Shown: piece by piece, positions 32,804 through 45,800 of the stretch
Position numbering within the stretch: the stretch's first letter is position 1
Layout of the letters: every line of letters begins with the position of its first letter
Assembly: GCA_029237695.1 (NCBI GenBank)
Contig: CM055266.1
Location: 108,579,370 to 108,643,369, forward strand
Length of the DNA stretch: 64,000 nt
Reading direction: 5' to 3'
Origin: Conchocele bisecta
Lineage: Eukaryota > Mollusca > Bivalvia > Lucinida > Thyasiridae
Notes under the pieces: model-generated
What the model saw: only the letters and a program-made list of their open reading frames with translations
What the model was told of the DNA's origin: nothing
Databases searched by the model: none
Made by a program: the position numbers and the translations under genes

Positions 32804-34190
32804 GTGGTGCCGCTTTAAAGAAAGAATAAACCATTCCAGAAACCATTTCATTCCAAGGGGTAGCAGTGTGTAGATCCCTCAGGCATTTTTACTGTGAAAA
32901 ATACTATGTAGGTAAAACATATATTGTACTGCACTCCGCATCGGCGTAAAATTCTGAAAGTCGGACTTCGTCCATTTCGCACACCTGCAGGTTATAATTA
33001 TCTCCCCTGTCGATGAGTGCAGGGGGAAATCTGACCCATTTTCCAATATAATTTAATAATTTTTTAACGCTTCAAACAACTCAATTCCAATCCATAAATC
33101 AAATTTGAATTCAGATTTATGATGTTAAATGGTCATTAAAAAATATTCTTATCACCATTTAATATTTTCGTAGTTCTAACTGTGAAATATTCTAGCATAA
33201 AAATGATGTATTTTAGAGCGAAATATATTGAATAACCCCCAAACATATCGGGTCATGTGACAAGTGATACGTCACGCCGACTTCCAGAATGTTTTGTGTC
33301 GAAAAATGTACCCGTTTCCTGACGAGATGCCACTCAGCTCTACTTATATGTAAAGCCATCACATAAACATATTTTTTGTCTAGTAACTGGTGCAACTTTT
33401 CTTCCATGTTACTAAATGAAAACTAGATGGCCGCAGCCCGCATGTCGCGACCGCCGAGGCTTTGATAGTATACCGAAAAACTTAAACCAAAAACTTTAAG
33501 CGGCCGCACGTACGCCAATGTGCCGACTATATTGCACTGTCCGCAAGCGAGGTTGATGCAGTGTATTGAAGGAGTATGTAGCTGAATAGCAATTTGTGAG
33601 GAATCCGGCGCCTATTTCGACGCGACATATTTTACACCAACGCGGAGTGCAGCACCAGTGAAAACCAACCCTTCGATCTGGGTGTTCCGTGTTGATTGGA
33701 AGTCCAATGCTGTTGCCTCTAATCCCATGTGCACTCATAAACGGTAAAGGACAAAGTCTGGAAACTTTCAATTTGCATTGGTCTGTAAAGGGAACTTCCG
33801 GTCATCCAATTTTCAAAACAATGGTTTTACTAGCCATAATTTAGCAATACAACCTCTTACTTTACTCAAAAAGAGTAGCATCCATTGAAAGAACAAAAAG
33901 AATATGGTCTACTGGAAGGTATTAATTTACTAATTACCGAGTAAATAAGGCAAACTACTTAATTAATCAGGTCTCATTATCATGCATTTGGGTTCTTTTG
34001 AAAGCCGCTTATATCTTTGTGATAATTCTTTTTGTGTTAACTTTTTTTATGAAAACATCAACGTTTTTATGATGAAAACACCAACATGTCAGTACGATTG
34101 AGAAACTGTCTTATTTCAGAAGTATATAAAGACCAGAGACTTTCAATTGATAACAGTTTGCATTTTATTTTCCCAAAAAAGTTCGGCCCC
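32804..34190. other. Intergenic, little recognised
   Basis: 33430-33545 is a diverged piece of the block seen at 27.0 and 27.5 kb (GCCGCAGCCCGCATGTCGCG, GTGCCGACTATATTGC). The rest shows no feature I can support. Confidence 0.4.
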
Positions 34191-34194
34191 GAGG

Positions 34195-34850
34195 TAAACG
34201 GTTTACAGTCAAAACGGCCCCTGATCAAAACGGCCCCATGCACTTGCCATATACATGTTGAATTTTTTGTCCCCTTCTACATTTCCCATTTTTCGGACGT
34301 GTGCATGTGCAGTTAATGCGAGTTTCGTATGTACTTACCGGCACATGTGATTATTCACACATGCGTGACAGCACGAGTGACACTATCGTAAAATGCACAG
34401 GTGTAACATGTGCTCCACCAAGGGGTAACATTTTCGTGTACAGTTTGTTGACAGTGTATGGTTCATGATTAGGACTGTAGAAAAACAGTTTGTGATGAGT
34501 TTGCAAACCTGAGAAAACCGTGACACTGTGCCACGTATGGGTGGAAATATGTGCGAACGGGCCGTCGATATATTAAACACCAACAGATGGCCGGTTAACG
34601 TTGCATGACACTGTACCATACATCCTAAGACTATATGGGAACTAAGAAACAGATTCCAGCAAATCGAGACAGTTAGGCATTTGTCACATAGCTGAAGACC
34701 ATGCGTCACGACGTGACGTCAATATATATGTCTATACAGGGGTGTTACCGGTGTTCATGCCCATCTGGGACGAAGGATAAATATGGGAAGCAGGTCAAAA
34801 CGCCCCCAAGTCAAATCGCCCCCAAGTCAAAATGCCCCCATGGGTTCGAT
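34195..34850. repeat. Two fragments of the GTCAAAACGCCCCC element ends
   Basis: 34195-34240 has TTTACAGTCAAAACGGCCCC and 34785-34850 has GGGAAGCAGGTCAAAACGCC followed by two more repeats. Both match the ends of the element at 37877-39619. 34851-35668 contains nothing recognised. Confidence 0.6.
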
Positions 34851-35670
34851 ACCTCTGGTGACAGTTCAGTCAACTATTGTTTAATGGGGCAGTAGGACAA
34901 AACATTGTCTATAATGTAAATATCTCATTAAATAATTCAGACTGTGTGCTATCTTTAGTTTACATGTGCTAATTCAGTGAAATTCAGTAATGACTCATTC
35001 AAAAATGGACACTCATAATGGTAGTTTTCAATGTAGAAATAGTGACATTTCATCTGTACGACTGCTATACAAGGGAGCTACCTAAAACTATATGAATCGA
35101 GCCTGCATTAGTCGGTGTTGGTATAACAATTCCAAAAGTAAATGTCGAGAACTTACTCAAAATACATGATGTCCTCATGCTCTGATACAAATGTTGTTGT
35201 ATCTATTGACAACGCCAGACTGACATATAATTATGCACAAAAGAAAAGATACCAATGCCCAGGACGTGCCCATTTTCTTACAGTGTAACAAGTGTAACAA
35301 ATGTATTTTCGCATATTATAGTGTATATAGCGACTATAACAACTGTAACGAAGAGACACAATGTGGAAATCAGTGTTGTGTTGTGTTTCAATTCCACCCG
35401 AATGTAAAAATGTCTTGTTCCCTTCAATATTTTCATTCGATATATAAGTGCACAACGATATTGCACAATCGCAGATTCCAATGGTTGTTTGACTGAATGT
35501 CTGGGTCTACACTCGCGAGCAAAATAAGCCTGGTTTAGTAAAATTAATGTTCAGTTATCTTATATTTACGGGTGGGAATTGGTTCAAAGAACCTTCCATA
35601 CCGGGTTCACATTAATGTGAAATGGTAGACTTTACTAGTGTTTATAGAATAATGTACATTATTAATTTTA

Positions 35671-36005
35671 GGCCATAAAAAGAAACTTTAGTTCTCAGAT
35701 ATCGCCACGTCAGAAAAAATCCCTGCGCATTATGGAGGAATAAAATCATACTATAAATTAGCCACATGATCAATAGAAAACACTAGCATGCACAAATCTG
35801 TTAAATCCAATCATGTCGGAAGAAAATCTGGTGATTTCCTACGTCTAAAGAGGTAATATATAGTAACTTTATAGAACATAAATGTATATGCATCTGGCGA
35901 TTTGAAAACAAATCAGAGACGACCATATCAAACAAACAAAATATATATTTAAAAAATCCGCCCTCCTGTGTCACGTGTCTGAGAACCAATGTACTTTTTA
36001 TGGCC
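35671..36005. mobile_element. PIF/Harbinger-type MITE with TTA target duplication
   Basis: Inverted ends GGCCATAAAAAG...GTTCTCAGA with TTA on both sides (35668-35670 and 36006-36008), ~335 bases, no transposase. A TTA duplication with ~30 base inverted repeats points to a Harbinger-type MITE; assignment is inference. Confidence 0.65.
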
Positions 36006-36226
36006 TTAACCAGACACACGACTATTATTTATGTGTTACACACCATTATAAATCTGCATTTAAACTTTCTAAAACGATCCCGTATTAGTTTGTTATAACT
36101 GTTCAAAAATGAAACAAAGGAAAATGTGCAGACAAACCCCAAACCAAACAAAATTATGTCTGCAATGTGCGATTTCTAAGAGAGATTGTTGCTTAAAGAG
36201 ACACACAAATACTTTCCATGTGTGAT

Positions 36227-36366
<140 letters not shown>

Positions 36367-36804
36367 GAGTTGTTTATGGAGATGCCCAGCTCGTTGTGAC
36401 TGTGAGTCGGAGGAATTTGAAATAAATAGTTAGTTTATCATTTTTATCTAGTCACCTTAATAATAACATGATACTTCGAGGGGTTGCTTCAAACTGGAGA
36501 TATATACATCTAAAAATAAACCCTTGTTCACGCCAATATATTTCTTATTCTATGTAAGTACTGTTTATAAGACTAGTATACTAGTCTTGCCTTTGTTATA
36601 CCCTTTCTCACATCGCCGACGGTGGAGTCGAGAGTACCCCACACGTGGTGTGGATGTCAACACTGTAATGTATTAAGACCGAGGAAGGATAGTGTGGATT
36701 TGTATATAATTATGAGACCGTTATGGTCTGGTGCCGTTTTTAATTTGTCTGTATTTTCAACGATATAAGCGATAACGTGCACATGCGCAGTCGTGCATTC
36801 CAAA

Positions 36805-36818
36805 GCTTCATTGGAGAC
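36805..36818 (+). promoter_or_regulatory. Candidate X-box (RFX site) next to the IFT122 start codon
   Basis: GCTTCATTGGAGAC fits RYYNYY-N2-RRNRAC with one mismatch and lies five bases before the IFT122 ATG. RFX X-boxes close to the start are typical of ciliary genes. An NRF1-like CACATGCGCA lies at 36780-36789. One mismatch makes chance likely; this is a weak call. Confidence 0.25.
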
Positions 36819-36823
36819 TTGAG

Positions 36824-36882
36824 ATGAGAGCAGTTCCAACTTGGGTGGACAAAGTCCATGATAGAGATAAGCAGGAGCAATG
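36824..36882 (+). CDS. IFT122: IFT122 exon 1 (start codon)
   Basis: A 59-base coding exon beginning ATGAGAGCAGTT and ending with a GTATCC donor. It reads [19 protein letters not shown] plus two bases (TG) that make Cys with the first base of exon 2. MRAV-TW is the usual IFT122 N-terminus. It is too short for ordinary ORF finding; identity rests on motif, phase and donor. Confidence 0.8.
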
Positions 36883-39800
36883 GTATCCTTATATGTAGTT
36901 GTGTAGCCTTTATTCCCAAATTTTAACGTTTTGTATTTGGATATACTTTTATTTGTTTTTGTTATTAGCTCGGCTTCCAGCCTTCCAGTGCCTTTTGCAT
37001 TTGATTGTAGGTGGGTGGGGTACCGGTAGCCCCAATTCTCATGGATTTAAGATGGTATAATGACTTCACTATAGTTTTCAAAAGAGCTGGTCCCACTGGA
37101 ACTTTGCCTTTAGTTTTTAAAATGGATCCAAAAGTTCTATTACCAAAACCGCGAAAAGATAATTACAAATTTATATGATGGTGGGTCTAGTTTTCGGGGT
37201 ATTAACAAGTTCATCAACTAGCGATTTTTATAAAACATAACATATGAGCTAAATTGTCAGTTCAATAGAATGATAAACATTTCTTTCAATGTTTCTTGCC
37301 TTCAAAATAAGATTGTTGTTTGATTAAAATTCGCGTTAGCGCGTTTAGCAACACACGAGTCAGCCATCTTGAATATTGAGTTATTGACTTATGGTTGGAG
37401 TTTTCGGTGTATGTTCTGAAAGTGTCAATACATTTGCTAATTCGTCCCGAGTTTTCATTTGATGTTATATCATCTCGCAGATGAATGAGGCACAGTGAAG
37501 GAAAACTTGAAACTTTTCTATTGATTATGTTTTTGCAATGTATTAAAGAGCAGATCAATTGGTTTATATCTTTTATTTAATGTAACAGTAACAATTAATA
37601 TATACACACACACATTTATCCAGCACATATACAAACATACATAAATTACATTTATCCAGCACATTTAACATTAAAGATAGCACCTAGCTGTGCTTACCTG
37701 TTTGAATTTAAATATTCACTAACCCAATCCATTTACCTAATATCAATTTACCGAACTGGTCATTTACCGAAACCTCCGGTATCCGCAGAGAAAACAGGAG
37801 CCGGATTTACTGCACTGAATAAATTGGATGCTTTTGCAAGAAAATTTAAAGGTTGTTCGCAATCGGTATTCTTAAGGGAAGCAGGTCAAAACGCCCCCAT
37901 TTTGGTCAAAACGCCCCCATCTTTGGTCAAAACACCCCCATCTTTGGTCAAAACACCAAAAAAAAACACCCCCATAATTATTTTTTTTTTAAATACGATT
38001 TTATTTTGTCATTATTATTTGTATTTGTATAGTAATTCAGTGGACATGTATGAGCCTTTTTAACATGATAAACAAGTCCGTTTTTTCAATAAACATGACC
38101 TGTTTGATTGTGGTTTAGTCAAATTGGGGGCGTTTTGACTAGGGGGCATTTTGACTTTAGTGAATGAAAACAAAACATAATTGGTTCATCATGTACTTTT
38201 TATTTCATTAGAATTTTATTGTTTCAAATATATATATATAATGTAGTTATCGCATTGAACTGCATGTTGGTTCCTTCAGTCAATGCACGGGTAACATTCA
38301 GGCATCTTAACTAGTAAGGCTACTCCTTTTTTTATTTCTTGGTTTACAAGAGCGCCGAGTGTAATTTTTGTGAAAGACGAAAACAAAAAAAAGAGGAAAT
38401 ATCGGGTTTTTATTATTTTCGGCGAATGAAAATACGTTTCGAAAAAAGAAAAAAAATGATCGGGAATTCAATGGTAAAAAAAAAAAAAGATAAAACAGAA
38501 CAGCATTGAAATCTAGACTGAAATTCAGGATCCCCAGCGGGTTTGAGCGCTTCTCTCTCGTGTCGATTCGTCCGTAACCCGATTCGCACCGTGGGTCGTT
38601 TCGCCGGTATTTCCATTCGCACTGGGTCGTTTCGTACTGCGTCGTTTCGCACATCCCGTTCGCACCGTGACTCGTTTCGCCCGTATTCCCGTTCGCGCTG
38701 GGTCGTTTCGTACGTAGTTACGTTCGTATGCTATCCATGAAATCCATGCGATTTCAACAGTAGGGGCTTCAGTACGCTGTCGTAATTATGTAATTCGGCT
38801 GCCTCATTATGAAAATCAAACGTTTTTATTTCACAAATTCTATATTATAATCAGATTAAAAACCATTTTTTACAGATGAATTCAATAATAATCATTATTT
38901 CGTTCATGTATTGTAGTGTTTACGATAAATAACCAGATTTTAGTACCTAGAACACGATTTGAATACACCGATGTTGACCCACTTTCGCCGACGTTGCGAG
39001 ATGCGCGGACATATTTTTAGCTGTGTTACAGCAATATGGGGTTATTCTAAGTGATTTCCGCGGGATTTCCCTGTGACGTTTTTCTTGAATGACCAATCAG
39101 ATGAAAGCTTACATTCTGAACACGTGATTAACGGGATAAAAGTGGTTAAATAAGTGTGAAGACAGGTGCCTGTCAACGGGATAATAACACAGAACACGCA
39201 CAAACACACACACGCCAATACATAATTTAATCATTTAATCATGCTAATAGAAATACAATAACAAAATCAACTGATGTATTATGCAATAATTAACATTGAA
39301 CACTCAAAAGTTACACATACGCAAAGAAAACACAAATTTACACATGAAGAAATAATTCAGAAATTATACAATAATATCGTCGGCATAATTCTTCTTGTAC
39401 TTCGTACACAACGCGTACCTGAAATGAAAATAGTCTAGTATAGTAAAACACCCATAAAAACCACCAGAATAAGTTAATTATTTGACAATAAACATTTGAA
39501 GATGGGGGCGTTTTGACCAAAATGGGGGTGTTTTGACTAATTGATGGGGGTGTTTTGACCAATTCGGGGGCGTTTTGACTTGGGGGCGATTTGACTTGGT
39601 GGCGTTTTGACTGTAAATCATTCTTAAGCCTTTATAAATCATTAGCTCTGCCAAAAATGGACTTTGGTGCCCCAGCATTGGTGACAGAGCATGCAGAGTG
39701 CGTTAAAGAATATGGAAAAGTTCACAGGTCTGCGATGATAAAGACGACTGGTTGTTTCTAGGTTGTTTGGCCTGAACCAGTACATATGCACTGAATGTTA

Positions 39801-42800
39801 TTTCCAATTGTATTCCCATAGACCTCCATCTAAGGCTTTCACAAGCACAAGAACTTGTAGAATTGTCAGCAAATATGAAGGAGAACCAGTGAGGGATGAT
39901 TCGAATGAATGGCTCCTCAAGAATCCAACATCCAATTATAACAAACTGAATTGATGAAGTTGCTAATGGCAAGATTTAATGAATTAAGCACAGATATAGA
40001 GATCGACAACATTGAAAAGAAGTTCAGATATGATGAGCAGTATACATGTATGTGTCTAACATTAGTGCGAAATGTACAAATTGACAGAAAAGAAATGAAC
40101 ATGCCAAAGGAACAGCAAGCTGTGAATATTGAGATTCTACTGCAGAATATACCACAGTCAGATATCATAATCTTTGCAGATGGTTCAACGCTGAAGGGAA
40201 ATCCAGGGCCCACAGGGGGAAGTGGTGTACTTGGAGGGGTAACATTTTTTTTTTTAGCTTATATTTAACGGCGGCACTGGCTCTAGGACCTTGCATGCCG
40301 TCTCCCAAGAATGGGAGAAAGAACGGAGGTAGATATTTTTTGAGAGAAGCCGGTAATTCTTATTTACAGAGCAACTACGAATTATCGGTACCCATTTACA
40401 GCTGGGTGAACTGGAGCAGTGTGGATAAAGTGTCTTACTCAAGGACACAATGCACGCCGCTAGTCAGGCTCGAACCCACGACCCTTGGATCAGTAGTATG
40501 GGGTAACATGCCCAACCCATATGTATTAAGAAAAGTTATAGTGCGCAAAGCAACAATTACGCAGGCGAACTTGTTGGCATACAGTTGGCACTGGAATATG
40601 CTGTGGAGACTAGCTGTTTCATCAATAAACGGGTGCATATCTTCACAGACTGTCAAGCTGCGATGGATTTACACCAACTGTTCCAGATTCAAATATAGAG
40701 CTCATCCTGAAGATCCTAGAACTAGTCAGGCTTTTACAAGAAAAACAAGTCTCCATACTTACACACTGGTGCCCTGGCCACAAAGATATAGTAAGTAACG
40801 AGCTAGCAGACAGACAAGTGGGCAAAAGTAGCAGCAACCGAGGCGGATTCATTGGGAATGTGAAATTGTAATTATATCAAGAAAGCGGTTCGGAAAACTT
40901 TACAGAAAGGATTAGTTAAAAAATGGCAGAGAGCATTTACACTTTCCGATCATTGTTCTAATTTACAAGAAATTGTGACAACAGTAGGAGAAAGGCCAAA
41001 GACGGGAGAAGCAGACCTGCATGGATACAGAGCGCTAACTCAACACAGTAGCCTATTTCATCAACATTGCAAAGTATACTTTAGTAGCAAAGTATACTTT
41101 GAGGGAGAAATTTTCATTTTTTTGGAAAAAATTATTAATTTTTATTATACTGAATTTATTACATTATCACAGCCATTATGGCTGTGATAATGTAATAAAT
41201 TCAGTATAATAATTCTGCATACTTTTAATCATGAAATATATGCATTTGTTAGTTCTATATGAAATAATGTATTTCAGGAAAAATAAATGATTACTCCCTC
41301 AAAGTATACTTTGGTAGTAAAGTATACTTTGCAATGTTGATGAAATAGGCTACAGTGGTGAGTGGTCACACGAAGCTTAACGCGCAATGATCAAACAAAA
41401 TCAGACAAGAATGTGCGAAGTCTGCAAAGTCCCAGAAACAATTGGGCATTTCCTACATGACTGTGACCTATATTCGCGACAAAGATAATTACTGAATCGA
41501 GATGTGACATAAATTACAAGAAATGAGGAGATACTGTGTGATGCCCTGAATCTTAAAGTATATACAGGGAATGTAGAGGAGATAAGTGACTACAGCAGAG
41601 ATGAGTTAATCATGTCATTCCTGAGATTCCTTAAGGGTACAGGGAGGTTTCAATAATATTTTATTCCCTACTTCACGCATGCATCACAAGAGTTTACATA
41701 AGCACCCAGGGATTCAGCTGGGGAAAATAGAAGAATCGCCACTTCAAAAAATTGGCGATAAAAAATTTCGATTTTCGGGAAAAATTCAACAAAAACAATT
41801 TTTTTTTCTTCGAAAATTGTATTATTTTTTTTCGCCAATTGTTTATTTTTATCGCCAATTGCGGAGTGGCGCTCGCCAGCGGAATCCCTGGCACCAAATG
41901 TAGAGCATCCTGAGATTACGAAGCACAGATGTGACCAAAGCTAGTGGAAGATTAGCAAAAGGATCAACAACAACAAGATTCATGCCCCTGGTAAACAAGT
42001 AAATAAGCATATTCTAAGAATAGTGTTAATTGAAAATTATTTTAAAAAGGTATTTTAAGTTGTTTCCCAAGGTTTTCAAGTTACAGTTACATATAATTGT
42101 GATTTGCCACCTATTTTGTGATTTTTCTACATATTTCCTTAATCTGAAGATGGTTTGTTTGCAAATTATGTGATATATGTTGATTTCTAGGTGAATCTGG
42201 ACTTCACCATATTTAAATTTGATGCATCTAGGCAGCAACACTTCTTTATTGTATGTGTGATCAAGGAATGTCACTCGAATGTGCAAAACGTTGTAGGGTA
42301 CAAACCTGATGAGAAGTTTCAAGATCAATTAGGTGACTTGGGTGGGTTATTTCTAGGGACGCTAAGACTTGCATAAAGAACACTTTTGGCGAATTCCTTA
42401 TGTGTGGCCGGATGATATTTTAATATGCTCTTTTATATTTTAGCCGCATTGTAATCATGCTCTTGCTATTTTAACATGTTTCAGTATTTGCAGATTAATG
42501 CGAAACGTATTTCAGATAGCTGCACGCTTTTAACTTGATATTATGTTGACCGTCTCCTATTTCGATTTATATTAGCCAATATTGGTCCAAACTCTTTTGG
42601 TATAAGGCATAGCCAATATCATTATATAACCCAATTTCTGATTGGTAGATATGTATTCTAACTGAAAGTTTGATTGGCCTATATAAAAATATCTCACTAA
42701 CTTTTTGCATGAGCTCTGGAGTTTTTCTTTCGCAGGATTTTATTATTTTGCAATCATTCGGTTAGTAATAGCAGTCGGAACAACACCATATAGTTTATAG

Positions 42801-45800
42801 AGTGAGCTGCAGAAAGAGAGAGGAGGAGCGGTAAATATATTGTGATATGCATAACGTACACAGACAACAAAAAAATAATGTTAAAACATGACACCATAAT
42901 GGTGTCATGTTTTAACATTATTTTTTGTTGTCTGTGTACGTTATGCATTGTTGATGTCTGCACTGACTGCAACACTGTTTACACAGGAAATGAGTCCTGT
43001 ACGATATTTATTATTGTGGACAAGCTTGGTTCATTTCAACCTAAATGTTTGATAATTTGTTTCCTTAATTTAGATTTGTCGTGGCAACTTTGTATGTTCA
43101 TAAATATGCAGTAGGTAGGGACCATGTTTTTATTGAGAATAAAGAATAAATATTAAATCAACAGCAGACGACACTTTTTGTTTTCCATGTTCTAAGGGTT
43201 TCAAAACCTTAACGCTTGGGTAAATGCCTTGTAATATCTGTTTCCTGGAATGGATCTGCTTGATATTTCACACACGGATTGCTTTAATGGTCCTCTACCA
43301 CCGTGTGACAAATCTACGATCGTCCTGTCCCGGCTAAGCCCAGTGTCAAGGTCACATACTTGGTGCATTAGAAACCTTAACGCTCGCTGGTAAATGTCTT
43401 ATAATTTCTGTTTCCTTGTACGGATCTGTTTGATATCTAACACACACACACATTGCTCTAATGGTCCTCTACCACCCTGTGACAAATCCAAGATCGTCCT
43501 GCCCCATTAAGCCCAGGGTCAAGGTCACATATATGGTGCGTTCAAAACTCTGGTAAGTGCCTTATAATGTCTGTTTCCTTGCATGGATCTGCTTGATATT
43601 TCACACACACATTGCTCTGATGGTCTGCTTTCATGCTGTGACAAATCCACGCTTCTCTGGCCCTCTGTGTTTTCAAATGTGCCTCGTTTTCTTTGGCTGC
43701 CAGCGGGGCCATTCGTGTGCCGTGCCGACAGGCTACATTTCTTGGTTTTTTTTTAAGATAATTTTACTCATGGCCAAATATCACAATTTGACAACTTTTG
43801 CTATTGACATATGCTATCAATATGCATTTAAAGTAGACTAATTTTATGAGAACGAACAAATTTATGAGAGCTGCATTTATTGATATTTCTACCCAGTTGT
43901 CATGTATTTAAGCAGTCCACAATTCGATGATAGACAACATATTTAGAAACTTTTAGGATTAGTGGGCAAAAGAAACAGCAGCTGAGGTGGAGTAATTGGA
44001 TTTTCATATTTTTTAAAACAAACACATTCTCTTTTTGAAAATCATTTTGTGATGATTGGAGTAGTCGGAATATTACCATATCACAGTCAATACCAGTTAC
44101 TTAGGGGTGAAAGGGTTTATAACCATTTCACTAGGTATATATGTACTGTTCAGCATTGGTTTACATTCTGTGTTTCAGTATATGGGACCTGTGCTTTAAA
44201 CCAGATGGCAGTCAGCTGATTGTAGCAGCTGGCCATCGGGTGCTTGTGTATGATACCAATGACGGCACCCTGATTCAGCCTCTTAAGGGACACAAGGAGG
44301 CAGTCCACTGTGTCTGCTATGCAAAAGATGGGAAGAGGTTCGCATCTGGCTCGGCTGACAAAAGTGTTATTATCTGGACAAATACTTTGGAGGGAATTCT
44401 GAAATACACGTAAGTATTGGCATTGTTAGCTCGCTTGCACGAAGTGCAGGAAGAGCTAATCGCATACCCCCGACGTCTGTCATAGAGGCTAAATGGGTAA
44501 GTTTCCTTTGATTGAACTTATTGATATTTCACTCATGCATTTCTCTGATTGTCATCTATCATGCATATTTCATGACCCTCCGACCCCCAGTAATCCCAAG
44601 GTTAAGGTCACAGACTTGGCGCTCATATAAAACTTAACGTTTGGAGCAAATTTCTTGTAACTTCCGTTTTCTTTGATAGAACTTGTTGATATTTCACACA
44701 TGCATGGCTCCAGATAAGGAATTAGTAATTGAGTATTTTCACTCCATCATTTCTGAAGCAATTGGGTATTTCAAATTGACTTGAAACTTCATATGCTTAT
44801 TAGTATTCATGCTGTATCCCACTCATGCGGTCCCTGTGCCCAAGGTCAAATGACTTAGAAGTTTGCGTTAAATTTTTGTCAAAATTTGCATTAAAGTTTT
44901 CAAATACCTACTATCTCTAACCGTAAGTCGGATTTGTTTGAAACTTTGTATGCTTATTGGTCATCATCCATATATTCAGTCTGTGTCCCACAGTGGGACT
45001 CCCACTCATGCAGCCCCTGTGCCCCTATGTCAAGGTCAAATGACTTAGAAGTTTGCATTAAAGGTACATGCCCACGCAGTAGGTTATAATATAGTGATAC
45101 AGATACTTTTGTATATTCTGTACATATGACATTTTCTGACAAATTAAACATTCATTCACCATTATCCCACGTATTGATTGGCATTATTATACATTTTATT
45201 TTATACGAAAATTTTCACACTGATATCAGGGGCGATAATCGTGTTTCCTTAAAATGTTAATGGACATTACTATTTATTCTCTGTATTTATTTTTTGATGT
45301 GCAATGATCATACTTTATAATCTGTTGCTAAAAATTATCATTTTTTGAGGTGATGCATTTCATTAGTATAAATAAGCAAAACATATCGTGCCTCATTTGC
45401 ATATGAAAATAGCTTGATACAAACGCGCGTCACTATCAGTAAAATAAATATTACTAAATGATTATATCTGTTTTCCGGGCATTTGTAATTTTTAGAACTT
45501 GTGGAATAGTGACACAATTATACACTTATTTAATTCCTATAAAGAACATTTTGTGCTTTTTGTCGGCATGTACCTTTAAAATTTCTGTCAAAATTTGCGT
45601 TAAAGTTTTCACATACCTACTATCTCTGTAACCGTAAGTCAGATTTGCTTGAAACTTTGTATGCTTATTGGGCATCATCCATATAATCATTCTGTGTCCC
45701 ACTCATGCGGCCCCTGTGCCCCAAGGTCAAGGCTAAATGACTTATAAGTTTGCGTTATTATAAAATCTGTGTTAAAGTTTTTACATATCTTATATCTCCA

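Larger units (their letters stand above)
37770..41640 (+). mobile_element. Non-LTR retrotransposon relic (RT end, RNase H, zinc-knuckle), interrupted three times
   Basis: Pieces of one decayed ORF. 37785-37876: reverse transcriptase C-terminal region with [18 protein letters not shown]. 39629-39740: [18 protein letters not shown] and [13 protein letters not shown]. 39880-40235: [15 protein letters not shown], then RNase H start [18 protein letters not shown]. 40555-40830: [28 protein letters not shown] and [19 protein letters not shown], completing RNase H. 41355-41480: [11 protein letters not shown] and [17 protein letters not shown], a terminal zinc-knuckle. Stops and frameshifts make it dead. 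It sits in IFT122 intron 1 on the same strand as the gene. Interruptions at 37877, 40246 and 41051 are listed separately. The clade is not certain. Confidence 0.85.
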
